A DNA stretch of 64,000 nt from contig NC_018227.2 of the NCBI RefSeq assembly GCF_000304355.2, forward strand, positions 372,001 through 436,000. Direction: 5' to 3'. The DNA comes from Methanoculleus bourgensis MS2. GTDB lineage: Archaea; Halobacteriota; Methanomicrobia; Methanomicrobiales; Methanoculleaceae. The notes under the pieces are model-generated. The model was not told where the DNA came from. It searched no databases and saw only the letters and a program-made list of their open reading frames with translations. This document shows, piece after piece, positions 33,755 through 42,209 of the stretch. A program made the position numbers and the translations under genes. The first letter of the stretch is position 1, and each line of letters begins with the position of its first letter.

Positions 33755-34801
33755 CTATATCCCCTCATCCAGAAGCGAACGCAGTTTGTTGCGGAATACA
33801 ATCCCCCCTTCTGTCAGATTCCCGGTCTCCTCCTCAACATAGTCCAGCCAGAGTAACTTGAGTTCGTCGTTAATCCGTTCTACCCCGTCCTTCAGGTTAC
33901 CGGATGTGACCAGGAGGTTGAACTCGTTGTTATACAGAATGTATTCGTCGTTCTCAAATTCAACTTCCAGGTCAATGGGATATCGCAGCTCGCGGATATC
34001 CTCATTAAACCTGATATGAGTAAGTGGGAGGGAATTAAGGGGTTTAAATGCCATTTCGCCCTCTATATTGATACTGCGTGCCGTCTTCCCGATCGATCCG
34101 CTGACGCTGACGAGCTGTTTAATCCTCTTGATGACAAATTCTTCCAACTCCGGAGGGTATCTGCACGTGTACTTCCCTTCGGGAGTATCGATGACGAACT
34201 GGCGTTTCCTGTCCACCCTCAACTCTACCATACGGCCCGATATTGTCTTCTCAGTTGGTTTTGGTGGTCTTATCAGGGCGTTCTTAATTATCGGCTTTCT
34301 TGTGCGATCCAGTTTGATCGGCCCCAAAGAGCCAAACCCAAGAGTTACATCGTATATTGAATCCTCATCAGGCCAGAGGTTCTCCAATTCCTGAACTGAC
34401 CGAATCGCCCGGTGCTCGTCGCCGTGGAGTAATTCAACAACTTCTGGGAAGATATCCTCCTGGTTTGACGCGATATCTATAACAGTGCCCACGAGGGAGA
34501 TCGCGCGTTCTCCATAGGTGCCGCCTGCACCAGGCAGCCCGTACTGGTCGTGTGAAACCCTCATGGTGATGGCGGCGCTGCCCTGCTCCAGCCGTGATAT
34601 AACCAACTCGCAGTTCTGCTTCACGCTCTTAGGGAAATCACCTGCAGTTCTTGGTTGATGCCCCTCCAGGTGGTCCCCCATAATATACATCAAATTTTGA
34701 ATTGCCTGGAAGTTGCTGATAAGAGCGTTAACGGATATCTCCGGGTGGTTTTTATCGTTTGACTTAATGTAGAGAGCGATCTCTCTGCTCGATCGGACCA
34801 T
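33755..34801 (-). CDS. Unrecognised 348-residue protein, first gene of the HicA-like unit
   Basis: Begins MVRSSREIALYIKSNDKNHP and has a helical N-terminal half (to about 170) and a strand-rich second half with a short segment resembling a small beta-barrel (RKRQFVIDTPEGKYTCRYPP, about 205-225), possibly an OB-like or nucleic-acid-binding fold. No membrane helix, signal peptide or enzyme motif is evident. Lower GC than flanking genes. Its stop abuts the HicA-like gene start, so the three genes form one unit. Function unknown. Confidence 0.6.
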   Translation of the reverse strand: MVRSSREIALYIKSNDKNHPEISVNALISNFQAIQNLMYIMGDHLEGHQPRTAGDFPKSVKQNCELVISRLEQGSAAITMRVSHDQYGLPGAGGTYGERAISLVGTVIDIASNQEDIFPEVVELLHGDEHRAIRSVQELENLWPDEDSIYDVTLGFGSLGPIKLDRTRKPIIKNALIRPPKPTEKTISGRMVELRVDRKRQFVIDTPEGKYTCRYPPELEEFVIKRIKQLVSVSGSIGKTARSINIEGEMAFKPLNSLPLTHIRFNEDIRELRYPIDLEVEFENDEYILYNNEFNLLVTSGNLKDGVERINDELKLLWLDYVEEETGNLTEGGIVFRNKLRSLLDEGI

Positions 34802-34962
34802 TCACCAGTTCCCTCCCGCACGCTCCTCCGAGCTATCGATTATAATGGCGGTCTGCGTATGAACATTTATGTGTATGGGTAAGCCCGGGTTACCTGAGGT
34901 TCTGCCCGGCCTCCTGCTGACGTCTGCACCCCGGGGACAGAGAGCCTCCGGCAGACCTGAGG

Positions 34963-35066
34963 CACTACTGGAGCATTTCGCCTTATGTTGCGGGTCCTGA
35001 TGCGTGGGAGTGATCGCCGCCGCACGCGACCATCGCATGGAAAATATTAGGTGAAACGGTCCACTA
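34963..35066. repeat. MITE-like inverted-repeat element, copy B (reverse)
   Basis: Read on the minus strand it starts GTGGACCGTTTCACCTAATA and ends ACATAAGGCGAAATGCTCCA then GTAGT. These match the ends of the copies near 58.4 and 61.2 kb. It fills most of the 324-base gap between the HicA-like unit and the DUF1269-type gene; the rest of the gap has no gene. Confidence 0.5.
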
Positions 35067-35125
35067 TACCCCGAAGTGCACCGCGGACCGTAGATCCCAA
35101 GCCCCCGGGACCGATCGTCACGCAC

Positions 35126-35692
35126 CTACTGTGCCGGTGCCACCATCGGCCTCTTCTCTTCCTCCTCCGCAGCCTCGACCGCCTCCTCGAGCGCCGCTCC
35201 GGCCATCACGAGCGCTTCCGGTGTGACGATGCCCTCGGCGATGAGGTATGCGTTGGCATCCCGGAGCGCCTCCTTGAGCTCCTTCGCCCAGAGGTGCTCG
35301 ATGAGGAAGACCGCGGCAGCGCTGTTGTTCGGGATGGCGTCGGAGATCCGCCGGACGTTCTCCTCGGTCATACCGAAGGTCCGATGGGCGGCCGCCGTGG
35401 CGCCCGCCTCAGCGCCTCTCCGTGCTCCTTCCACCCCGCCGGCGCCGAGGCCCATGAGCGCTCCGACGGCGGCGCCGAAGCGTTGCCGCTCCTCATCGCT
35501 CAGTTGCGAGGCCTCCATGGAACTGACGTTCCCGTCCGCATCCTTGTACACGAACCGGAGATCGATCAGCCTGACGGTGCCCGCCTCCATCGCCGACCCG
35601 AGCGCCCGCCGGATCTGGCCGTGGAAGTCCGGATTCTTGAATCCGACGACCAGGAGGTGCATCGGTCCATACAATACTTTAGCCATTCCCAT
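35126..35692 (-). CDS. DUF1269/DUF6325-type protein
   Basis: A 188-residue protein beginning MGMAKVLYGPMHLLVVGFKN. An N-terminal alpha/beta part (LIDLRFVYKDADGNVS) is followed by a glycine/alanine-rich turn region (GAAVGALMGLGAGGVEGARR) and C-terminal helices ending in an acidic stretch (EAAEEEEKRP). This matches the DUF1269 family of bacterial and archaeal proteins with unknown role. ATG at 35692 or 35686. The mRNA has no clear partner gene. Confidence 0.7.
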   Translation of the reverse strand: MGMAKVLYGPMHLLVVGFKNPDFHGQIRRALGSAMEAGTVRLIDLRFVYKDADGNVSSMEASQLSDEERQRFGAAVGALMGLGAGGVEGARRGAEAGATAAAHRTFGMTEENVRRISDAIPNNSAAAVFLIEHLWAKELKEALRDANAYLIAEGIVTPEALVMAGAALEEAVEAAEEEEKRPMVAPAQ

Positions 35693-36032
35693 ATCCCCCC
35701 TTACAGAACCTGGTATCATCCGACCCGCTCCAGCCATACACACGGTTCATGCTGCCGACCGAAATCGCGGCACCGGGAATCCCGGAGGCGTGGATCGGTC
35801 TTCTTTCGCTGGCGTCCTTGGGCGTGTTCATGGTGGAGGCAGGTTCAATCTGAAGGAGGGTACATGCTATAAAATGATTTTTATATTTCAAGCATTATAG
35901 AAAAATTGAGGGAACGCCCCGCTGCCCGTGCCTTTCATGCACCAGACAGTTCTGGCGTATCCTCCCCCTCTTCAACGTCTTTTCCGGGAGTGTTCATGCG
36001 GCCATCCGGCGGAGATCGTTACAGGTCTCAGT
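35693..36032. other. Non-coding stretch with AT-rich core
   Basis: A 340-base gap. At 35865-35905 lies an AT-rich block with CTATAA and TTATAG facing each other 21 bases apart around TTTTTATATTT, which looks like a promoter or terminator region. A 34-codon frame at 35749 (MLPTEIAAPGIPEAWIGLLS) could be a relic of a membrane tail. No other gene is seen. Confidence 0.3.
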
Positions 36033-36386
36033 TCAGCGTTCCTTCAGGGCTCCTCCCAGCACTCCTCCCAGATAGCCGATGAAGCCGAGGACCGGGAAGA
36101 GTATCAGAGTGATATAGAACGTCGATCCGAGGAAGCGAAGAAGAGCGAGATCGCCTGGAGCAGCTTCGATGCCCAGCACCGCAAGGATCACTGCCAGGAC
36201 AAGTGCGTTTAAGAGGCCGGTATAGACACCTGCTTTTCCTCCGGTTTTCTTTTCTCCAGCGATCCAACCCGCAAAGATGCCGCCGACAAACGCACCGCCG
36301 ATCGTTATCAGGTAATTAATGATGAGTGCAACAACGAGTCCGATAACTACCCCGGTCCAGAAGGTCCGTTGATCTACTTTTCGCAT
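36033..36386 (-). CDS. DUF5518-type small membrane protein
   Basis: A 117-residue membrane protein with three to four helices (FWTGVVIGLVVALIINYLI; GGAFVGGIFAGWIAG; VLAVILAVLGI; ITLILFPVLGFIGYLGGVLG). Glycine-rich GGAFVGGIFAG followed by a basic loop EKKTGGKAGVYTG is the DUF5518 pattern known from haloarchaea and methanogens. No transport motif. Function unknown. Confidence 0.72.
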   Translation of the reverse strand: MRKVDQRTFWTGVVIGLVVALIINYLITIGGAFVGGIFAGWIAGEKKTGGKAGVYTGLLNALVLAVILAVLGIEAAPGDLALLRFLGSTFYITLILFPVLGFIGYLGGVLGGALKER

Positions 36387-36716
36387 CTGTCATTCCTCCC
36401 TGTCCTGCATATCGCTGCGGGCTACGATGCGCAGATGTTCGCGCTGGCACATAAAGATGTGGCCAGATATTTCATGGTCGGCGGGTGCGGGATCAACGCC
36501 CACCGCCCCGACGGCGACCGGTAATTGGAGCAGGGCTACCTGAGGGGAGCCGGGCCGATCACCTCTCTGCTGTGGGGTATCGCAACAGATTCCCGGTGAT
36601 GGAGAGAGGAGCTTCCTCACGCTCCCGGTTGCCTTCCAATCCCCGCGGAAACCGGTCACCGGCTCCCTCGAACTTTATCCAATCTTCGTTCGGGGCTCCT
36701 TGCCCACATCTCACTG
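36387..36716. other. Non-coding stretch
   Basis: A 330-base gap between the DUF5518-type gene and a lipoprotein gene, both on the minus strand. No gene, repeat or clear promoter was seen in it. Confidence 0.3.
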
Positions 36717-37127
36717 TTACGGACAGTTCAGCTCTGCTGTGAGGTTCTGGCGTGCATCCACGACGCGCTGTATCTCCGGACGGATGGTCTGTAAGGCCTC
36801 AGGGACAGACGCATCGTCAGGAACACCCTTCACAGCCCGGTCGAGATCATCATACGCAGCGTTGAGGTCATCGATCCGTACGTTCGTGACCTGGTCTGCA
36901 GAGCTCCTGACATCCTCCATGGCAGACTGCACCTGATCCCGTGCATCCCTGATATCTCCCACAGAAGAGGTTGCATTGAGACCCTGCATATTCTCAAGCG
37001 CCACGCCGAGTTTCCCGAGATCCTGGCAGAGCTGTGCCTGCGCCTCTTCCTGACTCGGCTGGACGCAACCGGCGGCAGCGCAGACCAGGATGAGGACCGC
37101 AGAGACAAAAAGTACCCATGTTTTCAT
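36717..37127 (-). CDS. Lipoprotein with coiled-coil-like helices
   Basis: A 136-residue lipoprotein: signal MKTWVLFVSAVLILVCAAAG followed by Cys, a clear lipobox. The mature part is helical with heptad-like spacing (LCQDLGKLGVALENMQGL; IRDARDQVQSAMEDVRSSAD; LNAAYDDLDRAVKGVPDD). GGGAGGTAGGT precedes ATG 37127, and a TATA box lies at 37177-37187. The protein is exported and membrane-bound; function unknown. Confidence 0.75.
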   Translation of the reverse strand: MKTWVLFVSAVLILVCAAAGCVQPSQEEAQAQLCQDLGKLGVALENMQGLNATSSVGDIRDARDQVQSAMEDVRSSADQVTNVRIDDLNAAYDDLDRAVKGVPDDASVPEALQTIRPEIQRVVDARQNLTAELNCP

Positions 37128-37176
37128 ACCTACCTCCCGAGCAGAATGATTGCTCAGGCCTGGGTAATGAGGGAGG

Positions 37177-37187
37177 TTATATAAAAT
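37177..37187 (-). promoter_or_regulatory. TATA box for the coiled-coil lipoprotein gene
   Basis: ATTTTATATAA on the minus strand, about 50 bases before the ATG at 37127; expected start of transcription near 37155. Confidence 0.55.
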
Positions 37188-37416
37188 TATCGTAAAGCTT
37201 AACGTTGATCCAAGGGGTCGGCGCTCCTGGCCGCCTGGCAAAGGCACACCGATGCTCTTCGATCTGCCACCCCGCCGGCAATGGAGCGCCGTAAGCCCTG
37301 GCGCTCGTCGTGCGGGTCATCCTCAGGGTCGGGCTCTCAAGGCCCGCCGTCCCGGAGAAGTTTCACGAACTCTCTTCATGGCATTCTAATAGAGGAAGGG
37401 TCATAGCTCCCCTTCG

Positions 37417-37683
37417 ATGTCCCTGAAAGTACGTTTTACTATTGCGCAGGTACTTGATATCACCGACGAGGAGGACCACCTCCACGAGCTCGTCACCGCG
37501 ACGGCCCGGGCCCGCGGCGGGGTCTACGACCGCGAGGTCGAACCCCTCATCTTCGGGATCCTCGAGGACCTCGAGGACTACCTCGTGGAGCAATCCCGGG
37601 CCGGGAAGTTCAGGGGGCCGGATATGAAGAAGATCGTGTCGGCCTGGATCGACGAGCGCCTGGCAGAAGTGGGAGGAGGATGA
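37417..37683 (+). CDS. Small acidic protein, 88 residues
   Basis: Begins MSLKVRFTIAQVLDITDEED and continues in helices (HLHELVTATARARGGVYDRE, PLIFGILEDLEDYLVEQSRA). Soluble, acidic, well-balanced composition and a coding-like third-position GC bias support it as real. No family recognised. It converges on the zinc-ribbon gene that ends at 37686, two bases away. Confidence 0.6.
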   Translation: MSLKVRFTIAQVLDITDEEDHLHELVTATARARGGVYDREVEPLIFGILEDLEDYLVEQSRAGKFRGPDMKKIVSAWIDERLAEVGGG

Positions 37684-37685
37684 CC

Positions 37686-38579
37686 TCATTCCTCGCTATT
37701 GATGAGACCCTGCACCATGCACATGAGGATCATGCCGGAGAGCGGCACGACGTGGGACCGGTCGTCGACGCGGATAGTCAGGTGAATGGTATCGAGGCCG
37801 GTGTAGTACTCGGTCCTCTGTTTGCCGTCGCGGTTGACGGCAATACCGTCCCTATAGGGCTCCATGCCGACGATCTTGCCAAGCGGGAAGTTGATCGTGC
37901 GTTTCCCGCCGTTAAAGACCATCCGCCGGTTCGTCAGCGTGAGTGTGCCTGAATCGATCACCTTGATCTCTTCGTGCGACTCGCTCCTGGCCACAAATCC
38001 TCCTGTCCTGAAGTAGACGCCCTTTGCGATCCGAAAACTCGGGCCCGCACCGCCCCCGTATGTCGTCCGCACAGAACGCGGTTCTTTGAGCGTGACCCCG
38101 GGTATGACCGCAACCGCCCGTTCACCCCGCTTCAGGAGGACAGCGTTTGTCTCTACCCGGAGTTCCGGGACGAACCCCCTCTGGATCTCTTCAAGCGCGT
38201 ACTCAAAGTCGAGCTCCCGCTGCCTGGCATCAGAGACGCCGCCGTATGCGATCCGCCGCCACTCATCGCCCCTCAGGGTCTGGTTGCTGTAGTTCTTCCA
38301 GACCGGGTTTGACCGGTCGGCCACCCTCGAGAACCTGAACGTGCCGTTGCCAGCGGGGGTGAACGTCGCTCCACAGCCGGGGCACGAGTAGACCTCCTGT
38401 GACGTCAGCCCGAGAAACCCCCTGCTCATGGTCTCTGCCAGGGGGTTTGCCCGGCATACCGGGCATCTATCTGACCACGACCCCTTTGCTGGGGCGGTCT
38501 TTGTCTCCCTGGCGAGCAGCCCCCCGCAGTTACTGCAGTACCTGCCCTCATCCTCAAAACCGCAGGCTGGACATCGCAT
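37686..38579 (-). CDS. Zinc-ribbon protein with PH/GRAM-like C-terminal domain
   Basis: A 297-residue protein. Two zinc ribbons at the N-terminus: CPACGFEDEGRYCSNCG (3-19) and CPVC...CPGCG (about 39-70). The C-terminal third (about 190-290) has strands such as GTLTLTNRRMVFNGGKRTIN and VGMEPYRDGIAVNRDGKQRT, typical of the PH-like domain that binds peptides or lipids. Probably a cytoplasmic sensor or scaffold; function unknown. Confidence 0.7.
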   Translation of the reverse strand: MRCPACGFEDEGRYCSNCGGLLARETKTAPAKGSWSDRCPVCRANPLAETMSRGFLGLTSQEVYSCPGCGATFTPAGNGTFRFSRVADRSNPVWKNYSNQTLRGDEWRRIAYGGVSDARQRELDFEYALEEIQRGFVPELRVETNAVLLKRGERAVAVIPGVTLKEPRSVRTTYGGGAGPSFRIAKGVYFRTGGFVARSESHEEIKVIDSGTLTLTNRRMVFNGGKRTINFPLGKIVGMEPYRDGIAVNRDGKQRTEYYTGLDTIHLTIRVDDRSHVVPLSGMILMCMVQGLINSEE

Positions 38580-38783
38580 ACCTTATCACCTCGCGCCCCA
38601 TCTCCGCCCGGAGATGCCCGAGCATACAATCGATTGAGGATCCGCCTCCTTAAGGCTTCCGGAATCCCCCGGGCGGAGAGGTGCCTGGGAAAAAGGGGAA
38701 AACCCTTTTCCCCTTTCCCGCCCGAAACCTCATTACCGGGAGGTGCTCCGACGAACCAGGAGCTCAGCCCGGGAGGACACCAG

Positions 38784-39983
38784 ATGGAGATCCCGCAGAG
38801 CACCCTCGACCGGATGGCCGAAAGCATGGCCGACCGCGAACTCCTCCTCTCGCCCCGCGCGACCAGGAACGCCGAGTACCTCCGGCGGTCCGGCCACAGG
38901 CCCGAGGAGCCGGTCATCAGGCCGCCGTTCTCCCGGGACGCGGATCGGATCATCCACTCAAAGGCCTACTCGCGCTACATCGACAAGACCCAGGTCTTCT
39001 ACCTCGTCGAGAACGACCACATCACCCACCGCGTCCTCCACGTGCAGCTCGCGTCAAAGATTGCGAGGACGATCGGGCGGCCCCTCGGCCTGAACGAAGA
39101 CCTAATCGAGGCGATAGCCCTCGGCCACGACATCGGCCACGCCCCCTATGGGCATCTTGGGGAGGAGATCCTCGACGGCCTCTGCCGTGAGCAGGGGATC
39201 GGCGGGTTTATGCACAACGTCCAGAGCGTCCGGTTCCTCGACAGCGTCGAGGACTGCGACCTCACCCTGCAGGTGCTGGACGGGATCCTCTGTCATAACG
39301 GCGAAGTCCATAACCAGTCTCTCAGGGTCGAGGGCGAGGCCGACTGGGACTCGTTTGCCGAAAAGCAGAGGAAGATCGAGGACGGAGGCGACGCCCTCCC
39401 CCTCACGAGCGAAGGCTGCGTGGTCAGGTGCGCAGACAGCATATCCTACCTCGGCCGCGACCTCGCGGACGCCCTCGAGGTCGAGATCATCGATGAGCGG
39501 GACCTCGAGGAGTTCCCGGAAAACTGCATCGACCTCTTCGGTATCACCGGGAAGGAGGCATTCTGCGACATCAACCGGACGGTGCTTGACGTCCTCATCA
39601 AGGACATCATCACGACCAGCTACGATTCCGACTGCATCGCCTTCTCAGACGAGGCCTCGGCCTCTGTTGCGGCCTTCAAGGACTTCAATATGGAACACAT
39701 CTACCAGAGTCCGAAGCTCCGGAAGAACGAGGAGAAGATCCGGGTCATGTTCCGGTACCTCTTCGACCAGGTCCTTGACGATATCAAGGAGGAGCGCGAG
39801 GACTCGCCGGTCTATGTAGAACTGCTTCATGCACCGTGGGCGTCCCGGCGGTATATCGATGCCGCCAGACTTGCGGAACTCACGCGGGACTTCATCGCCG
39901 GGATGACGGATCGCTACTTCGAGCAGGTCTTCCGGCAGTGCATCCTCCCGGAGCGGGTGCAGTCAAGATACCGGGGGTGGTGA
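38784..39983 (+). CDS. dGTPase-like HD-domain phosphohydrolase
   Basis: A 399-residue member of the dGTP triphosphohydrolase group, which splits dNTPs into nucleoside and triphosphate. The HD signature is complete: HRVLHVQLASKIARTIG, then EAIALGHDIGHAPYGHLGEE with the His-Asp metal ligands, and CADSISYLGRDLADAL with the last Asp. GGGAGGACACCAG precedes ATG 38784; the open frame upstream to 38634 is not coding. Role: control of the dNTP pool, possibly antiviral. Substrate is inferred from family. Confidence 0.87.
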   Translation: MEIPQSTLDRMAESMADRELLLSPRATRNAEYLRRSGHRPEEPVIRPPFSRDADRIIHSKAYSRYIDKTQVFYLVENDHITHRVLHVQLASKIARTIGRPLGLNEDLIEAIALGHDIGHAPYGHLGEEILDGLCREQGIGGFMHNVQSVRFLDSVEDCDLTLQVLDGILCHNGEVHNQSLRVEGEADWDSFAEKQRKIEDGGDALPLTSEGCVVRCADSISYLGRDLADALEVEIIDERDLEEFPENCIDLFGITGKEAFCDINRTVLDVLIKDIITTSYDSDCIAFSDEASASVAAFKDFNMEHIYQSPKLRKNEEKIRVMFRYLFDQVLDDIKEEREDSPVYVELLHAPWASRRYIDAARLAELTRDFIAGMTDRYFEQVFRQCILPERVQSRYRGW

Positions 39984-40116
39984 GCCTCCGTGGCCGGCGG
40001 TTGAAGGGGACCTATCTCCCAGTTATCTTCTGGATACGTCCGGAATTCTGCTTTTAACCCCTGAATGTAACCTGATTATTCCTATACATTCATATATCGT
40101 CATAGGGCAACGTGTA

Positions 40117-40461
40117 ATGATGAACAGACACATTCTCATTCTCGGCCTGGCTGCGGTTCTTGTCCTGACTGCTGGGTGTATGGGGCTTGGTGGCCCGAAC
40201 CCGAAGGTTGTGGAGGACTCTGCAACCAAAGATGTCAGCATCTCCAAAGGGCTTGTGTATAACGTGAACGCGGTGATACAGAACGACGGCGGTGACGGTG
40301 ACGTCACCGTGACGGCGAAGCTGATCGATGAGGAGAAGGAGTTTGTCCGTGACCAGGCATCGACGACGGTCTTCATCCCCTCAGGGGAGACAAAGAAGGT
40401 CAGCCTCACGCTGGACGGGGATGTTGCCCGGACGTATAAGTACAGCATCGAAGTGAGCTGA
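40117..40461 (+). CDS. Small lipoprotein with beta-sandwich domain
   Basis: A 114-residue lipoprotein: signal MMNRHILILGLAAVLVLTAG then Cys (LTAGC lipobox). The mature part is a small beta-sandwich (YNVNAVIQNDGGDGDVTVTA, STTVFIPSGETKKVSLTLDG) like FxLYD/CARDB domains of exported archaeal proteins. ATTCATATATC at 40086-40096 is the TATA box, 20 bases before the ATG. Function unknown. Confidence 0.75.
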   Translation: MMNRHILILGLAAVLVLTAGCMGLGGPNPKVVEDSATKDVSISKGLVYNVNAVIQNDGGDGDVTVTAKLIDEEKEFVRDQASTTVFIPSGETKKVSLTLDGDVARTYKYSIEVS

Positions 40462-40755
40462 TCTAACTTCTATGCCGGGAGGGGAGGTCCCCCTCCTGAT
40501 GGGAGTTTTTTGGACGGCCTCGTGAGCAAATACCTCTTCTTGAACCCCGGTGCCTCTCCCCGCTCCCGGGGCTGAACCATTACTATTTGTGCACATACAC
40601 AACCATGGGCCCGAGGACGGTCAGCATATCGGAAGAGGCGTATACCCGGGCTGGCCGTCGAGAACTATTGAGGGTTGTCTCCACCTCAAGGACCACTGTG
40701 ATAGCCCCACCGAAACCTACATCTCCGCGGTGCACCAGACATAAAACAGACCACT
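40462..40755. other. Non-coding stretch before the lipase gene
   Basis: About 300 bases without a supported gene on either strand. The reading frame of the downstream lipase is open back to a stop at 40702-40704, but there is no ATG, GTG or TTG in that part. Confidence 0.3.
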
Positions 40756-40770
40756 GGGAGGCGTGATACA

Positions 40771-41607
40771 ATTCCGACAAACCCGGAGCGATGCCCGGCA
40801 GTCCTGGTCCACGGGTGGAGGAGTCATCCCGGCATCTGGAACCGTCTCACCCCCGGGCTCTCGGGCGCGGCGGTGCCCTGCTGGAACTTCGACCACACAG
40901 CGATGCAGAACGACGGAACAGAGGCAATTGCCCTCGCCCTCCAGGACTACATCCATGCAAAGCGCCGAGAGACCGGGTACGGAGGCCCGGTCGACCTTGT
41001 CTGCCACTCAATGGGGACCTGCATCGCCCGCTACCTGCTCGAGGTCCTCGACGGCGGCGCACAGGAAGAGCAGGTCAGGCTGCTCGTCGGGATCGGCCCG
41101 CCGAACAACGGTTCAGCAATGGCCGAACTCTTCAACGACCCCGACCTGGGCCCTGAGGTGATCCGGAGTCTTGCAGGCGTCTTCGTGCCGCGGGACTACG
41201 ATCCTAACGATGACACCATCGTCCAGGAGTTTCGGCCCCGGAGCAGGACCGTTGCGGCACTCCAGGCCGCAGGCACCCGCGACGATATCGCCTACCGGAT
41301 CATCCTGGCCGCGAACCTCACCGAGACACCGGCGTTCTTCCCGGCCTTCGGCGGCAGGACATGGGAACTCGCCCCGGACGGAGAGTGGCGGACGACGTAC
41401 GCCGGCGACGGGATCGTCCCTCATACCGACTCATACCTCCCGGGAGCGGTCCTCGATATCCTCCCGCGAGACCCGGGGGACCTCGCCCGGAACCCGGAGC
41501 ACTACTGCCACACCGGGCTGCCGAGGAACCCTGAGGTCGTCGCGCGGATCATGGAGTACCTCGCTAACCCTGACGCCGTGCCCGGCAGGGTCTCTCCTGC
41601 ACCGTGA
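40771..41607 (+). CDS. Alpha/beta-hydrolase lipase-like protein, apparent AUU start
   Basis: A 278-residue hydrolase if begun at ATT 40771. LVHGWRSHPGIWNRL (oxyanion loop), VCHSMGTCIARYLLE (nucleophile Ser in G/C-H-S-M-G), GDGIVPHTDSY (Asp) and HYCHTGLP (His) give a full triad. The first GTG is at 40873, after the oxyanion loop, so it cannot be the start. GGGAGGCGTGAT at 40756-40767 is a near-perfect ribosome site four bases before the ATT. So either AUU is used, or an ATG was mutated. Substrate unknown. Confidence 0.75.
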   Translation: MPTNPERCPAVLVHGWRSHPGIWNRLTPGLSGAAVPCWNFDHTAMQNDGTEAIALALQDYIHAKRRETGYGGPVDLVCHSMGTCIARYLLEVLDGGAQEEQVRLLVGIGPPNNGSAMAELFNDPDLGPEVIRSLAGVFVPRDYDPNDDTIVQEFRPRSRTVAALQAAGTRDDIAYRIILAANLTETPAFFPAFGGRTWELAPDGEWRTTYAGDGIVPHTDSYLPGAVLDILPRDPGDLARNPEHYCHTGLPRNPEVVARIMEYLANPDAVPGRVSPAP

Positions 41608-41646
41608 ACTCCCCCGGCAACGCGGGTATGGGCGCCCGGGGACCGC

Positions 41647-41865
41647 TCACCGTTTCTGCAAAGCCTTTCGTGCAGACTCCGCCCAGGCGTTGATCGCCCG
41701 CTCCAGGTCCTCCCCGGCCTTTCGTGCCGCCTCTTCGATCTGCTCGTGCGCATCAGGTGTCCCGGGCTGGTGGCGGCCCGTGCTCCCGGTGGTCGGAGCT
41801 GCCGGTGCGGGCTCGGGTTCCTCGACCCATCGCCCCCGCTCAAAGTGGCCTTTCGTCTCGCTCAT
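41647..41865 (-). CDS. Small hydrophilic protein of the GHFE-GRWVE pair (copy 1)
   Basis: A 72-residue protein: MSETKGHFERGRWVEEPEPA followed by a proline-rich linker and an amphipathic helix (EQIEEAARKAGEDLERAINA, then WAESARKALQ). Its paralogue at 46117-46389 opens MSEEHGHFEQGRWVEDPEPA and ends with the same helix. Both lie next to a copy of the small-export protein gene. No signal peptide; probably a cytoplasmic protein that associates with membrane or partner via the helix. No family recognised. Confidence 0.6.
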   Translation of the reverse strand: MSETKGHFERGRWVEEPEPAPAAPTTGSTGRHQPGTPDAHEQIEEAARKAGEDLERAINAWAESARKALQKR

Positions 41866-42007
41866 GAAAATGGTGATAGATCCGCCCCAGATAAAAACCT
41901 GGCTTTTTGCACCGCACCGGCAGCGGGGGATACGTGCGGTCGAGGGGGACAACATGCCCCTGATCGGCGTATAGTGCTCCGGGAGGCCTGAAGAGTTCCA
42001 TGCACTT

Positions 42008-42095
42008 CGGGTTGCCTCACACGGAAGACCGCGAACTCGGTATGAATGTTGGCAGTCCCCTTCGCGCCCTCCCGCGTGCTTCCGCGTGCGGCCGG
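42008..42095. repeat. Dispersed GC-rich repeat with facing CGCG words
   Basis: GTTGCCTCACACGGAAGACC at the left and CCCGCGTGCTTCCGCGTGCG at the right, with GTCCCCTTCGCG between. It is the same arrangement as 32486-32590. It lies between the convergent-looking small-protein gene and the export-protein gene. Confidence 0.5.
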
Positions 42096-42209
42096 GGATC
42101 AACCCTCACAACCACGAAATAAGATGACCCAATGCATGGGCAGTATCGGTATACCCGGACCCACCCCCATGCACAGGTTCATCTTCTTCGGCGATATAAG
42201 AGAGAATCG

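Noticed and set aside
34802-35125. 107-codon minus-strand frame
   Set aside because: Overlaps the MITE-like element copy B and has a biased composition; treated as non-coding.
35749-35853. 34-codon frame MLPTEIAAPGIPEAWIGLLS
   Set aside because: No ribosome site and no family; might be a sorting-signal tail of a lost gene, but too weak to call.
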